64,000 nt of DNA from Burkholderia sp. D-99 (GCF_011605345.1 NZ_JAAOXM010000007.1:124001-188000); one strand, 5' to 3'; counted from the stretch's first letter, positions 8,652 to 18,119 are shown. Notes: a model not told the origin generated them from the sequence alone. Translations and numbers: made by a program.

Positions 8652-9896
8652 TTACTGCACCGGCACCAGCTTGAAGTCGACCGGCTTGCCGACCGCCACC
8701 TTCTGCGGATTCGGGCCGAGCTGCCCCGTTTCCACATTGCGGCTGAACACGTAAAACGTATCGCTGTCCTGGTTGCCGACGATCAGCCACTTGCCGGTCG
8801 GGTCGATCAGGAACTCGCGCGGCGTCTTCCCGAGGCTCGACTGGCGGCCGACGTGCTTCAACCGGCCGTCCGCCTGGTTCACCGCGTAGATCACCAGGTC
8901 GTTCGCATCGCCGCGGTTGCTCACGTACAGGAAGCGGCCGTCCGGCGACAGGTGGATCGCGCCGCCGCCGACCTTGCCCTTGAAGCCCGGCGCGGTCATC
9001 GATACGGTCTCGACCGGCGTCAGCTTGCCGTCGTGGTAGCCGAACACCTCGACCGACGCGTTGAGCTCGCTCGTCACGTACGCGTAGCGGCCGTCGGCGC
9101 TGAACACCATGTGACGCGGGCCCGAGCCCGCCTTGACCGGCGTGTAGCGCGTGTCGGTCGGGCTGATCAGCCCGCGGCTGCCGTCCACCGTGTAGCGGTA
9201 GCCGTAGATCTTGTCCGTGCCGAGATCCTGCACGAACAGGTAATGGCCGTCCGGCGAAAACACCGTCGAATGCACGTGCGCGCCGTCCTGGCGGCCCTTC
9301 ACGGGCCCCGTGCCCTCGTGGTGCACCGTCAACACGGCCTGGCCAACCGCGCCGTCGTCGCGCAGCGGAAACACCGCGAAACTGCCGCCAGGATCCTTCG
9401 CAACCGAGTAGTTGGCCGTCACGAGGGTCTTGCCGTCCGGCGACAGCGCGAGATAGCAAGGATCGTTCCCTTCCGACGACACGCGGTCGATGAAGCTCAG
9501 TGCACCCGTCTTCGCGTCGAAGCGGAATGCGCTGACGCCGCCGCGCTGCGACGCCGGCCCGTCGTCGCCGGGCAGTTCGTTGACCGCGTAGACGGTGCGA
9601 CCGTCGCGGCTCGGCAACAGGTACGACGGATTCACGGTCTTCGCCGACGACACCGGCGCGACGCTGCCGGTTTTCGTATCGAAGCGGTAAACATAAATCC
9701 CGTCGCTGCCGCCGCCCGTGTAGGTGCCGACGAGCAGGTTGTAGACGCCGTCGGCCGGGGCGGGCGATTGCTGCGCAAATGCGTGGGTCGCGGAAAGAGA
9801 GAGCACGATCGCGAAACCTTTCATCCAGTGAGCGAGCCTAAGCGGGAACCCTCGTGTCGAAGCGCGTGCGTCACGCTCGCGTAAACGGTTGGGCAT
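8652..9896 (-). CDS. Lactonase-family beta-propeller protein (6-phosphogluconolactonase-like), exported
   Basis: The start at 9896 is chosen because AAGGAGG lies just upstream of the ATG. The 414-residue protein has a long n-region and an export signal (hydrophobic core after LAHWMKG, cleavage near AFAQQ). A seven-bladed propeller follows; repeated blade motifs such as LSPDGKTLVTANYS, FSPDGHYLFVQDLG, FSADGRYAYVTSE and LSPDGRFLYVSNRG are visible. The family includes YbhE-type 6-phosphogluconolactonase and muconate cyclases. The signal peptide argues against a cytoplasmic pentose-phosphate role, so the substrate is unknown. Confidence 0.85.
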   Translation of the reverse strand: MPNRLRERDARASTRGFPLRLAHWMKGFAIVLSLSATHAFAQQSPAPADGVYNLLVGTYTGGGSDGIYVYRFDTKTGSVAPVSSAKTVNPSYLLPSRDGRTVYAVNELPGDDGPASQRGGVSAFRFDAKTGALSFIDRVSSEGNDPCYLALSPDGKTLVTANYSVAKDPGGSFAVFPLRDDGAVGQAVLTVHHEGTGPVKGRQDGAHVHSTVFSPDGHYLFVQDLGTDKIYGYRYTVDGSRGLISPTDTRYTPVKAGSGPRHMVFSADGRYAYVTSELNASVEVFGYHDGKLTPVETVSMTAPGFKGKVGGGAIHLSPDGRFLYVSNRGDANDLVIYAVNQADGRLKHVGRQSSLGKTPREFLIDPTGKWLIVGNQDSDTFYVFSRNVETGQLGPNPQKVAVGKPVDFKLVPVQ

Positions 9897-10062
9897 TGAA
9901 TCCTCCTTGCATCGAGTCGCTTCAAGTGTTGAGATAGGACGAAACGCCGGCCGTTCATGCGCTCCGCCGCCCGGCCGAGTATACGGGGCGCGGTGCCAGC
10001 GCGTGAAGCCTTGGCCGCCGCCGTCCGCATTGTGAACTCGAATACCCAAGGATCGCCTGCCC

Positions 10063-11892
10063 ATGCCTGCCCTGATCGAAGACTACGCCCTCGTCGGCGA
10101 CGGCCATACCGCCGCGCTGATCTCGAAAGACGGCTCCGTCGACTGGCTGTGCTGGCCCCGCTTCGATTCGGGCGCCTGTTTCGCGGCGCTCCTCGGCACG
10201 CCCGAGCACGGCCGCTGGCTGCTCGCACCGGCCGCCGACGCCGCGATCACGCACACGACGCGCCGCTATCGCGGCGACACGCTGATTCTCGAAACCGATT
10301 ACGAAAGCGCCGACGGTGCCGTCACCGTGGTCGACTTCATGCCGCCCGGCAACGGCTGGTCGGAGCTGGTGCGGATCGTCATCGGCCGCCACGGCACGAT
10401 GAAGATGCGCATGGAGCTCGTGTTGCGCTTCGACTACGGCTTCTCGGTCCCTTGGGTCACGCAGTTGACCCGCGAGGACGGCATGAAGGCAATCGCGGGC
10501 CCTGACACCGTCGTGCTTCGCACGCCGGTGCCGCTCACCGGCGAAAACCTCCATACGCTCGCGGAATTCACGGTGAGCGCCGACGAGCGCGTGCCGTTCT
10601 CGCTCGGCTATGCGGCGTCGCACCTGCGGCTGCCGCCCGCACGCGATCCGCTGTCGATGCTCGCGCGCACCGAGAACTACTGGCTCGAATGGTCGGGCCG
10701 CTGCCAGGTGCAGGGCCGCTACGCGGCCGCCGTGCGCCGTTCGCTGATCACGCTGAAGGCGCTTGCGTACGAGCCGACCGGCGGCATCGTCGCGGCGCCG
10801 ACCACGTCGCTGCCCGAGAAGATCGGCGGCAACCGCAACTGGGACTACCGCTACTGCTGGCTGCGCGACGCGACGATCACGCTGCTCGCGCTGATGCGCG
10901 GCGGCCACTACGACGAGGCGCGCGCGTGGCGCTCGTGGCTCGGCCGCGTGATGGCCGGCTCGCCCGAGCAGATCCAGATCATGTACGGGATCGCCGGCGA
11001 ACGCCGGCTGCCGGAAATGGAGCTCGACTGGCTGCCCGGCTATCAGGACTCGAAGCCGGTCCGTATCGGCAACGGCGCCGCGAACCAGCTCCAGCTCGAC
11101 GTGTTCGGCGAGGTGATGGCCGCGCTGCACCTCGCGCGCGTGGGCGGCCTGCAGGCCGACGACACGGTCTGGTCGGTGCAGTGTGCGCTGCTCGACCATC
11201 TCGAGAAGATCTGGCAGGAACCCGACGAAGGGATCTGGGAAACCCGCGGCGGCCGCCGCCATTTCACGTTCTCGAAGGTGATGGCGTGGGTCGCGTTCGA
11301 CCGCGCGATCAAGTCGGCGGAAATGTTCCGGCTGCCCGGCTCGCTCGACCGCTGGCGCGCGCTGCGCGAGCAGATCCATGCGGATGTCTGCGCCAACGCG
11401 TGGCACGAAGGCAAACAGGCGTTCGCGCAGAGCTACGGCAGCGACGAGCTCGACGCGAGCGTGCTGCTGATGCCGCTGCTCGGCTTCCTGCCGCCGGAAG
11501 ATCCGCGCATCGTCGGCACGGTCGAAGCGATCGAGCGCGAATTACTGCACGACGGGCTCGTGCTGCGCTACCGCACGACCGACTACGACGACGGCCTGCC
11601 GCCCGGCGAAGGCACGTTTCTCGCGTGCAGCTTCTGGCTGGTCGACAACTATGCGCTGCTCGGCCGGATCGACGACGCGCACCGCCTGTTCAGCCGGCTG
11701 CTCTCGCTGTCGAACGACCTCGGGCTGCTCGCGGAGGAGTACGACCCGGTGGCCGGGCGGCTCGTCGGCAACTTCCCGCAGGCGTTCTCCCACGTGGCGC
11801 TCGTGCATACCGCGATGAACCTGATGCACCACGAGGACGCGATGGCGCGCGCGGCCGGCCAGCCCGCGCCGGCCGTCGCCACGGGGCGTTGA
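10063..11892 (+). CDS. Glycoside hydrolase family 15 protein (glucoamylase/trehalase-like)
   Basis: A 609-residue cytoplasmic protein with the GH15 layout: an N-terminal beta-sandwich starting IEDYALVGDGHTAALISKDGSVDWLCWPRFDS and an (alpha/alpha)6 barrel. Family motifs include GGNRNWDYRYCWLRDA, a general-acid region PDEGIWETRGGRRHFTFSK and the late EEYDPVAGRLVGNFPQAFSH, where catalytic Glu residues are expected. Bacterial members act on alpha-1,4 glucans or trehalose; which one applies cannot be read here. It is divergent from the lactonase gene, with 166 bases shared between them. Confidence 0.88.
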   Translation: MPALIEDYALVGDGHTAALISKDGSVDWLCWPRFDSGACFAALLGTPEHGRWLLAPAADAAITHTTRRYRGDTLILETDYESADGAVTVVDFMPPGNGWSELVRIVIGRHGTMKMRMELVLRFDYGFSVPWVTQLTREDGMKAIAGPDTVVLRTPVPLTGENLHTLAEFTVSADERVPFSLGYAASHLRLPPARDPLSMLARTENYWLEWSGRCQVQGRYAAAVRRSLITLKALAYEPTGGIVAAPTTSLPEKIGGNRNWDYRYCWLRDATITLLALMRGGHYDEARAWRSWLGRVMAGSPEQIQIMYGIAGERRLPEMELDWLPGYQDSKPVRIGNGAANQLQLDVFGEVMAALHLARVGGLQADDTVWSVQCALLDHLEKIWQEPDEGIWETRGGRRHFTFSKVMAWVAFDRAIKSAEMFRLPGSLDRWRALREQIHADVCANAWHEGKQAFAQSYGSDELDASVLLMPLLGFLPPEDPRIVGTVEAIERELLHDGLVLRYRTTDYDDGLPPGEGTFLACSFWLVDNYALLGRIDDAHRLFSRLLSLSNDLGLLAEEYDPVAGRLVGNFPQAFSHVALVHTAMNLMHHEDAMARAAGQPAPAVATGR

Positions 11893-12070
11893 ACGGGGGC
11901 GCGAGCGGCTTGTTTGGAGCGCCCCCGGACCTGCCGCTTCGCGCCAGCCCCCCGAGGGGGTCATCCCCCAAGGGGACTTCCTTCGGAGCGGAAAACTTGG
12001 GGCGGCCCGGCGTTTTCTTGAGAGAACGTCAAATCGCAAAATCTTGATGAAAAATCGGGGAAATGTTGCA

Positions 12071-12099
12071 TTGCACCACCCATCGTTGTCCGATATGAT
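12071..12099 (+). promoter_or_regulatory. Sigma70-type promoter of the PHA depolymerase gene
   Basis: A -35 box TTGCAC (12071-12076) and a -10 box TATGAT (12094-12099) are separated by exactly 17 bases. They sit in an AT-richer stretch about 110 bases before the ATG of the depolymerase gene. Confidence 0.6.
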
Positions 12100-12209
12100 C
12101 GACGCGATTGTCCGGCTGCAGTGCAACATGGCCGGTCGCTGACCCACACGGCACGCCGCGACGCCCCACGCCGCCCTTGCGCACCGTCCCCCACGCGGGA
12201 GTAGTCTGC

Positions 12210-13691
12210 ATGCTTTACCAACTGCACGAATTCCAGCGCGCCATGCTGAGCCCGCTGACGGCCTGGGCCCAGGCCGCGTCCAAATCGTTCGCCAATCCGT
12301 CCAGCCCGTTCTCGCTGATGCCCGGCGCGACGCGGATGGCCGCCGCGTACGAACTGATGTACCGGCTCGGCAAGGATTACGAGAAGCCCGAGTTCAACAT
12401 TCACCAGATTGTCAAGGACGGCCACAACATCCCGATCGTCGAGCAGACGATCGTCGAGAAGCCGTTCTGCCGGCTGCTGCGCTTCAAGCGCTATTCGGAC
12501 GACGCCGACGCCGTCACGCAACTGAAGGACGAGCCGGTCGTGCTGGTCTGCGCGCCGCTGTCGGGCCACCACTCGACGCTGCTGCGCGACACCGTGCGCA
12601 CGCTGCTGCAGGATCACAAGGTCTACATCACCGACTGGATCGACGCGCGGATGGTGCCGGTCGAGACGGGCCCGTTCCACCTGCACGACTACATCGCGTA
12701 TATCCAGGAGTTCATCCGTCACATCGGCGCGCGCAACCTGCACGTGATCTCGGTGTGCCAGCCGACGGTGCCGGTGCTCGCGGCGATCTCGCTGTTGGCG
12801 AGCCGCGGCGAGGACACGCCGCTCACGATGACGATGATGGGCGGCCCGATCGATGCGCGCCGCAGCCCGACGTCGGTGAATTCGCTCGCGACGCAGCACT
12901 CGACCGCGTGGTTCGAGAACAACGTGATCCACACGGTGCCCGCGAACTATCCGGGCGAAGGCCGCCAGGTGTATCCGGGCTTCCTGCAGCATACGGGCTT
13001 CGTCGCGATGAACCCGGAGCGGCACGCACAATCGCACTGGGATTTCTACCAGAGCCTGCTGCGCGGCGACGAGGACGACGCCGAAGCGCACCGCCGCTTC
13101 TACGACGAATACAACGCGGTGCTCGACATGGCCGCCGAGTATTACCTCGAGACGATCCGCGTCGTGTTCCAGGAATTCCGGCTGGCCGAGGGTACGTGGG
13201 ATGTCACAGGCGAGCGCGTGCGTCCGCAGGACATCAGGCACACCGCGCTGATGACGATCGAGGGCGAACTCGACGACATCTCCGGCAGCGGCCAGACGCA
13301 CGTCGCGCACGAGCTGTGCACGGGCATCCCGCAGGACCAGCGCCGCAGCCTGACCGCCGAGAAGTGCGGTCACTACGGGATTTTCTCGGGCCGCCGCTGG
13401 CGCACGATCATCTATCCGCAACTGCGCGACTTCATTCGCGAGCATGCGCCGGAGCCGAAACACGGCGCGACGAAGGATGTCCCGGATGCGCCGACGACCA
13501 CGACGCTCGCGGCCGTGCCGGCCAGCGACGCGCCCGCCGAAACGGCGCGCGCCACCGCGGCGAAGCGCACGCGCGCGAAAGCCCCTGCCAAGGCCGTCGC
13601 ACCGGCTCCCGCGAAGGCCGCACCGGCTGCGAAACGCGCCACCGGCGGCAGCCAGCGCGCAAAGACCGTGCGCACGCGCAAGGCCGCCTGA
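12210..13691 (+). CDS. phaZ: Intracellular polyhydroxyalkanoate depolymerase
   Basis: The start at 12210 follows GGGAG and gives MLYQLHEFQRAMLSP, the usual N-terminus of intracellular PhaZ. The enzyme hydrolyses stored poly-3-hydroxybutyrate granules. The nucleophile is a Cys in place of the usual lipase Ser: Cys183 in SVCQPTVP, the same position reported for Ralstonia PhaZ1. The late His is expected in GHYGIFSGRRWR. The alpha/beta hydrolase ends near residue 425. A tail of about 65 residues follows, rich in Ala, Lys, Pro and Thr, resembling histone H1 or PhaF-type tails. That tail is unusual for the enzyme. Confidence 0.9.
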   Translation: MLYQLHEFQRAMLSPLTAWAQAASKSFANPSSPFSLMPGATRMAAAYELMYRLGKDYEKPEFNIHQIVKDGHNIPIVEQTIVEKPFCRLLRFKRYSDDADAVTQLKDEPVVLVCAPLSGHHSTLLRDTVRTLLQDHKVYITDWIDARMVPVETGPFHLHDYIAYIQEFIRHIGARNLHVISVCQPTVPVLAAISLLASRGEDTPLTMTMMGGPIDARRSPTSVNSLATQHSTAWFENNVIHTVPANYPGEGRQVYPGFLQHTGFVAMNPERHAQSHWDFYQSLLRGDEDDAEAHRRFYDEYNAVLDMAAEYYLETIRVVFQEFRLAEGTWDVTGERVRPQDIRHTALMTIEGELDDISGSGQTHVAHELCTGIPQDQRRSLTAEKCGHYGIFSGRRWRTIIYPQLRDFIREHAPEPKHGATKDVPDAPTTTTLAAVPASDAPAETARATAAKRTRAKAPAKAVAPAPAKAAPAAKRATGGSQRAKTVRTRKAA

Positions 13692-13712
13692 CGCACCGCG
13701 TTCCGACGAAAC

Positions 13713-13746
13713 AACGCCGCCGTTGCCTGCGCACGGCGGCGTTTTT
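13713..13746 (+). terminator. Intrinsic terminator after phaZ
   Basis: An 11-bp stem AACGCCGCCGT (13713-13723) pairs with 13733-13743 and runs into five T. It lies between the convergent phaZ and TetR genes. Confidence 0.75.
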
Positions 13747-13778
13747 ACATCCGGCGGCCGCTTCTGCCGGTCAGCGCG

Positions 13779-14411
13779 TCAGCGACGCAGCAGATACGCG
13801 AGCAGCACCTCGGTGTTCATCCGGACCATCTCGGCGCGCTCGTCGGTGTCGGTGAAATCGCGGCCGAGCGTCGCGGCGAGCGTGAAGCGGTTCGACACGA
13901 TGTAGTAGCCGAGCCCCGACAGCGTCACGTAGAAGCGCAGCGGATCGACGTCGGTGCGGAACAGCCCGGCCTTCTGGCCGCGCGTCAGCACGTTGCCGAG
14001 CTTCGCGACGATCGGCGACATCATCTCGCGGATCCGCGTCGACTTGTGCAGGTAGCGCGCTTCGTGCAGGTTCTCGTTGTTGATGAGCCTGAGCAGTTCC
14101 GGATGGTCGCGGTAGTAGTCCCAAACGAAATGCGCGAGCCGCGTGACGGCTTCGACCGGCGCGACGCCGTCGAGGTCGAGCACGCGTTCGGCCTCGGTCA
14201 GCGCGGAGAACGCGTGTTCGAGCACGGCCGTAAACAGCTGCTCCTTGCTGCCGAAGTAGTAATAGAGCATGCGCTCGTTGGTTTCGGCCCGCCGCGCGAT
14301 CTGGTCGACGCGCGCGCCGAACAGCCCTCCACTCGCGAACTCTTCGGCGGCCGCCATCAGGATGCGGCGGCGCGTACCTTCAGGATCTCTTTTGATTTTT
14401 GGCTGATTCAT
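13779..14411 (-). CDS. TetR/AcrR-family transcriptional regulator
   Basis: A 210-residue repressor-type protein. The N-terminal HTH (residues about 10-57) reads RILMAAAEEFASGGLFGARVDQIARRAETNERMLYYYFGSKEQLF, typical of TetR. The rest is a helical ligand and dimer domain, with a C-terminal part close to the TetR_C groups of RutR and its relatives (FYVTLSGLGYYIVSNRFTLA). The ligand is unknown. It is divergent from rsxB, with 252 bases between start codons, but a regulatory link to rsxB is only a guess. Confidence 0.85.
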   Translation of the reverse strand: MNQPKIKRDPEGTRRRILMAAAEEFASGGLFGARVDQIARRAETNERMLYYYFGSKEQLFTAVLEHAFSALTEAERVLDLDGVAPVEAVTRLAHFVWDYYRDHPELLRLINNENLHEARYLHKSTRIREMMSPIVAKLGNVLTRGQKAGLFRTDVDPLRFYVTLSGLGYYIVSNRFTLAATLGRDFTDTDERAEMVRMNTEVLLAYLLRR

Positions 14412-14663
14412 GGTGGCGTTTTGCTATGTGAGCCGCTTGATCCGGACCGGCACCCCCACCGCCTTGGCGCCGGCCGCCCTGGAACGGGCGCGCCGCGAAC
14501 GGCCGCCCTCCTGCTGAGCCCCTGCAAAAAAGCGGTTCGATTATGCGCACAGACGGCGTCCAGCGCAATGCGGGAAATCGGCGATAATCGAGCTTTGGCA
14601 AACCTTTCCGGCTGCGCCCGACGCGGCCGAGAGCCATTCGGCGCCGCTGCGCCCGTTGTCACC

Positions 14664-15572
14664 GTGACCGACTCCAAAACACTTGCAGATCGCATTGAAG
14701 ATCTGCTTCCCCAGACGCAATGCACGAAGTGCGGCTATAACGGCTGCCGACCGTACGCAGAGGCGATCGCCGCCGGCGACGCGAACTACAACCAGTGTCC
14801 GCCCGGCGGCGCCGAAGGCATCGCGCGCCTCGCAGGCCTGCTCGGCAAGCCGGTGATTCCGCTGAACCCCGTCAACGGCAGCGAGCATCCGCGCGCCGTC
14901 GCCTTCATCGACGAAAGCCTGTGCATCGGCTGCACGCTGTGCATGCAGGCGTGCCCGGTCGACGCAATCGTCGGCGCACCGAAGCAGATGCACACGATCA
15001 TCGAGTCGCTGTGCACGGGTTGCGACCTGTGCGTGCCGCCCTGCCCGGTCGACTGCATCGCGATGCTGCCGGTGACCGGCGAACGCACCGGCTGGGACGC
15101 GTGGTCGCAGGAACAGGCCGATGCCGCACGCGAACGCCACGACCTGCGGCTCGCGCGCCAGCGCCGCGAACGCGAAGCCGCCGAAGCACGCGCGGCCGCA
15201 CGCCGCGCGGCCAGTGCCGCAAAGCCGGCCGCGGCACAAGCGGGAACGCCATCCGCCGCGCCGGCCACCGCACCAGCCGCAGACGACGCCGAAGCGAAGA
15301 AGCGCGCGATCATCGCCGCCGCGCTCGAACGTGCGCGCAAGAAGAAGGAAGAACTGTCCGGGCAAGGTGCCGCGCCGCAGAACACCGAAGGCGTGAGCGC
15401 AGCCGTCCAGGCGCAGATCGACGCGGCCGAGGCGCGCCGCAAGCGGCTCGCCGAACAGCAGGCCCAACGCGACGCCGAAGCAGCGGCCGCGAGCGGCAAC
15501 GATGACGAGAACGACGCAGGCAACGACGGCCCGGGCGGCCCGTCTGCACCGCCCGACCAGAGCGCACCATGA
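14664..15572 (+). CDS. rsxB: RnfB/RsxB-like iron-sulfur ferredoxin protein with an Ala-rich tail
   Basis: The GTG at 14664 is preferred; it gives MTDSKTLADRIEDLLPQTQC, the usual start of these proteins, although no clear ribosome site is visible. The 302-residue protein has an N-terminal four-Cys Fe-S motif (CTKCGYNGC with a later NQCPPGG) and two [4Fe-4S] ferredoxin motifs, CIGCTLCMQACP and CTGCDLCVPPCP. In RNF/RSX complexes this subunit passes electrons to membrane partners. No rnf/rsx partners are nearby and the N-terminal membrane anchor is missing. Residues about 170-302 are a charged, Ala/Arg-rich, probably coiled or disordered tail. It overlaps nth by ATGA. Confidence 0.8.
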   Translation: MTDSKTLADRIEDLLPQTQCTKCGYNGCRPYAEAIAAGDANYNQCPPGGAEGIARLAGLLGKPVIPLNPVNGSEHPRAVAFIDESLCIGCTLCMQACPVDAIVGAPKQMHTIIESLCTGCDLCVPPCPVDCIAMLPVTGERTGWDAWSQEQADAARERHDLRLARQRREREAAEARAAARRAASAAKPAAAQAGTPSAAPATAPAADDAEAKKRAIIAAALERARKKKEELSGQGAAPQNTEGVSAAVQAQIDAAEARRKRLAEQQAQRDAEAAAASGNDDENDAGNDGPGGPSAPPDQSAP

Positions 15573-16213
15573 ACGCCAGCAAACGACACGCGATCTACGA
15601 AACGCTGCAGAGCCTCAATCCGCATCCGACCACCGAGCTCGAATACTCGACGCCATTCGAGCTGCTGATCGCCGTGATGCTGTCCGCGCAGGCGACCGAC
15701 GTCTCGGTCAACAAGGCGATGCGGAAGATGTTTCCGGTCGCGAACACCCCGCGACAAATCGTCGCACTCGGCGAAGAAGGCGTCACCGAGTACATCAAGA
15801 CGATCGGCCTGTACCGGACCAAGGCGAAGAACGTGGTCGCGACGTGCCGGATCCTGCTCGAGCGCTACGACGGCGAGGTGCCGGCCGATCGCGAGGCGCT
15901 CGAAGGCCTGCCGGGCGTCGGCCGCAAGACCGCGAACGTCGTGCTGAACACCGCGTTCGGCCAACCGACGATCGCGGTCGACACGCATATCTTCCGCGTC
16001 GCGAACCGCACGGGGCTCGCGCCGGGCAAGGACGTGCGCGCGGTCGAGGCTGCGCTCGAGAAGTTCACGCCGAAGGAGTTCCTGCAGGACGCGCATCACT
16101 GGCTGATCCTGCACGGGCGCTACGTGTGCAAGGCCCGCAAGCCCGAATGCTGGCACTGTGCGATCGAGCCGCTGTGCGAATTCAGGCCGAAGACGCCGCC
16201 GCCCAACGAGTGA
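15569..16213 (+). CDS. nth: Endonuclease III (DNA glycosylase/AP lyase)
   Basis: A 214-residue base-excision repair enzyme that removes oxidised pyrimidines and cuts the abasic site. It shows the helix-hairpin-helix LEGLPGVGRKTANVV with the catalytic Lys, the catalytic Asp in IAVDTHIFRV, and the C-terminal [4Fe-4S] cluster motif C-X6-C-X2-C-X5-C (from CKARKPEC to PLCEF). Length matches E. coli Nth. The ATG overlaps the rsxB stop codon, so the two genes are translationally coupled. Pairing an Fe-S ferredoxin with an Fe-S glycosylase is common in beta-proteobacteria, but its reason is not established. Confidence 0.95.
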   Translation: MNASKRHAIYETLQSLNPHPTTELEYSTPFELLIAVMLSAQATDVSVNKAMRKMFPVANTPRQIVALGEEGVTEYIKTIGLYRTKAKNVVATCRILLERYDGEVPADREALEGLPGVGRKTANVVLNTAFGQPTIAVDTHIFRVANRTGLAPGKDVRAVEAALEKFTPKEFLQDAHHWLILHGRYVCKARKPECWHCAIEPLCEFRPKTPPPNE

Positions 16214-16360
16214 CGCCCAGCCGCGGGTGACCCGCCGCAGACCGTCCGGCGCCATGCGGCCAGGCGCTCGATGCACGTCCCGCCGGTCGTTGTTTTGTCG
16301 GCAAGCCGCGGCCGCGACCGCGCGCAGCCACCCGTGCCGCCGCCGCTTTCCCCTTTCCGA

Positions 16361-17290
16361 CTATGCGTTGGACGTGGCAGTCGCATCGTCGGCAGCCGCA
16401 CCGCCCGCCCGCACCAGCGCCAGCACGGCAGCCAGAATTGCCGCGCCGCCCGCCCACTGCAGCGGCGACAGCGCTTCGCCGAACAGCAGCGCCGCAAGCG
16501 CGACCGTCACGACCGGTTCGAGCGTCGACAGCATCGACGTGCGCGCGGCCCCGAGCCGCTCGAGCCCGGCAAAGAATGCGATCATCGCCGCGACCGTCGA
16601 CACGAGCGCGATCGCAAGCATCGACGCCCAGCCACCGGCTGTCGCCGGCCAGCGCGGCGGCACGCCGAACGCCGAGGTCCGCACGACGGCGATCGCCACG
16701 AGCGTCGCGGTCGCCGACAGGCAGATGATCGCGGTGGTCGCGAGCGGATCGACACCGCGCGTCGCCTTCGTGCCGCCGACGATGTACAGCGAATAGATCA
16801 CCGCGGCAGCCAGCGCGAGCCCGATCCCGAGCGGCTCGCCATGCCCGCCGCCGACCATCAGCGCCGAACCCGCGACGCACAGCACGAGCGCAACGCCCTT
16901 CGCGCGCGTGAGATGCTCGCCGAGCCACCACGCGGCCAGCAGCGTGACGAAGGCCGGATACAGGTACAACAGCAGCGCGACAAGGCTCGCCTGCGCGTGT
17001 TGCAGCGCGCTGAAGTAGCAGAACGACTGCCCGACGTAGCCGAGCGCGCCCATCGCCACGAGCGGCGCGAGCGCGCGCCCGCGCGGCCATGTGACGCGGC
17101 GATGCCGTGCGATCGCGGCGAGCACCGCGCCGCCGATCGCGAAGCGCACGATCAGCAGCCCGAGCACGTCCACACCGGCTGCATATGCATAGCGGCCGAA
17201 GATCGCCATCGCGCCGAACGCGGCGGCGGACAGCGCGACGTAGAGCGTGCCCTGCAGGGCGGCGGACGACGGGCGGATGGTGGCGGTCAT
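16361..17290 (-). CDS. EamA/DMT-family transporter
   Basis: A 309-residue inner-membrane protein with ten predicted helices in two EamA repeats (about residues 12-145 and 155-295). Visible features are AAFGAMAIFGRYAYAAGVDVLGLLIVRF in the first repeat and the conserved end of the second, LERLGAARTSMLSTLEPVVTVALAALLFGEALSPLQWAGGAAI. The family exports amino acids, purines or other small metabolites; substrate is unknown. It is convergent with nth and divergent from the DUF1841 gene. Confidence 0.88.
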   Translation of the reverse strand: MTATIRPSSAALQGTLYVALSAAAFGAMAIFGRYAYAAGVDVLGLLIVRFAIGGAVLAAIARHRRVTWPRGRALAPLVAMGALGYVGQSFCYFSALQHAQASLVALLLYLYPAFVTLLAAWWLGEHLTRAKGVALVLCVAGSALMVGGGHGEPLGIGLALAAAVIYSLYIVGGTKATRGVDPLATTAIICLSATATLVAIAVVRTSAFGVPPRWPATAGGWASMLAIALVSTVAAMIAFFAGLERLGAARTSMLSTLEPVVTVALAALLFGEALSPLQWAGGAAILAAVLALVRAGGAAADDATATSNA

Positions 17291-17614
17291 GACGGAACGG
17301 ACACGGACGGCGTGGCGACGGAAATCGTCGGAGTGTAACGGCGCGGCGGCGGCAAGCCTAGCCCGCGCTTACCCGTTCCACGGCCCGGGCACGACACGGC
17401 TGCAATCCGAGCCGCACGCCGGCTGCAACCAGCAACCACCGCGCCGCCAGTCCGGCTGCCACGCCCCTGCCCTCACCACCGCGCATCGCCCCGGCACTGC
17501 CTCGCCACCGCGAACCCCGCGAACCGCACCGGGCCACCGCCAGCGCCGCCCGCCGACCCGGCGTACAATGCGCGACGCGGCATCACGCCGTCCGAATCAC
17601 GACGTTTCCCCACC
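17291..17614. other. Intergenic stretch of 324 bases between divergent genes
   Basis: Upstream regions of the DMT transporter gene (left) and the DUF1841 gene (right). The sequence is GC-rich and no clear promoter boxes, hairpins or RNA genes were recognised. Small open frames here have no supporting start sites. Confidence 0.4.
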
Positions 17615-18049
17615 ATGTTCAATCCAAGCCGCGACGAAGTGCGTCGCTTTTTCACCGAGACCTGGCGCAAGCAGCGCGCCGGCGAGATCCTGACGCCGCT
17701 GGAAGCGATGGCCGCCGACTGGATCGTCGAGCATCCCGAATACCACGACGAACTCGCCGACGCCGATGGCGCCACCGCGCGCGAGTACACGCCCGAGGAA
17801 GGTCGCACGAACCCGTTCCTGCACCTGTCGATGCATCTCGCGATCAGCGAGCAGCTGTCGATCGACCAGCCGCCCGGCATCCGCGCCGCGCACGACAAGC
17901 TCGCGGCAAAGCTCGACTCGACCCACGACGCGCAGCACGTGATCATGGAATGCCTCGGCGAGACGATCTGGGAAGCCCAGCGCACGAGCACGCCGCCCGA
18001 TACCGACGCGTACCTGCAGCGCATCCTGCGTCGCGCATCGCGCGACTGA
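17615..18049 (+). CDS. DUF1841 family protein
   Basis: A 144-residue cytoplasmic, mostly helical protein starting MFNPSRDEVRRFFTETWRK, the usual beginning of DUF1841 proteins. It contains the family stretch ADWIVEHPEYHDEL and the late AQHVIMECLGETIWEAQR. Members are found mainly in beta-proteobacteria; function is unknown. It ends just before a strong terminator shared with the cytochrome genes on the other strand. Confidence 0.85.
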   Translation: MFNPSRDEVRRFFTETWRKQRAGEILTPLEAMAADWIVEHPEYHDELADADGATAREYTPEEGRTNPFLHLSMHLAISEQLSIDQPPGIRAAHDKLAAKLDSTHDAQHVIMECLGETIWEAQRTSTPPDTDAYLQRILRRASRD

Positions 18050-18089
18050 GCGCCGCCCCGGTGGCCCACGGGCGCCGGCGCGCGGACAA

Positions 18090-18119
18090 AAAAATACCCC
18101 GCCGAGGCGGGGTATTTTT
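18090..18119. terminator. Bidirectional intrinsic terminator
   Basis: A perfect 14-bp inverted repeat AAAAATACCCCGCC (18090-18103) with a two-base spacer and its complement at 18106-18119. A runs and T runs flank it on both sides, serving the convergent DUF1841 and cytochrome genes. Confidence 0.88.

Noticed and set aside
5539..8754. A 1,071-codon open frame overlapping ftsK in another frame
   Set aside because: It is rich in Arg, Gly and Asp, matches no domain, and overlaps the conserved motor of FtsK. It is a product of high GC at third codon positions.
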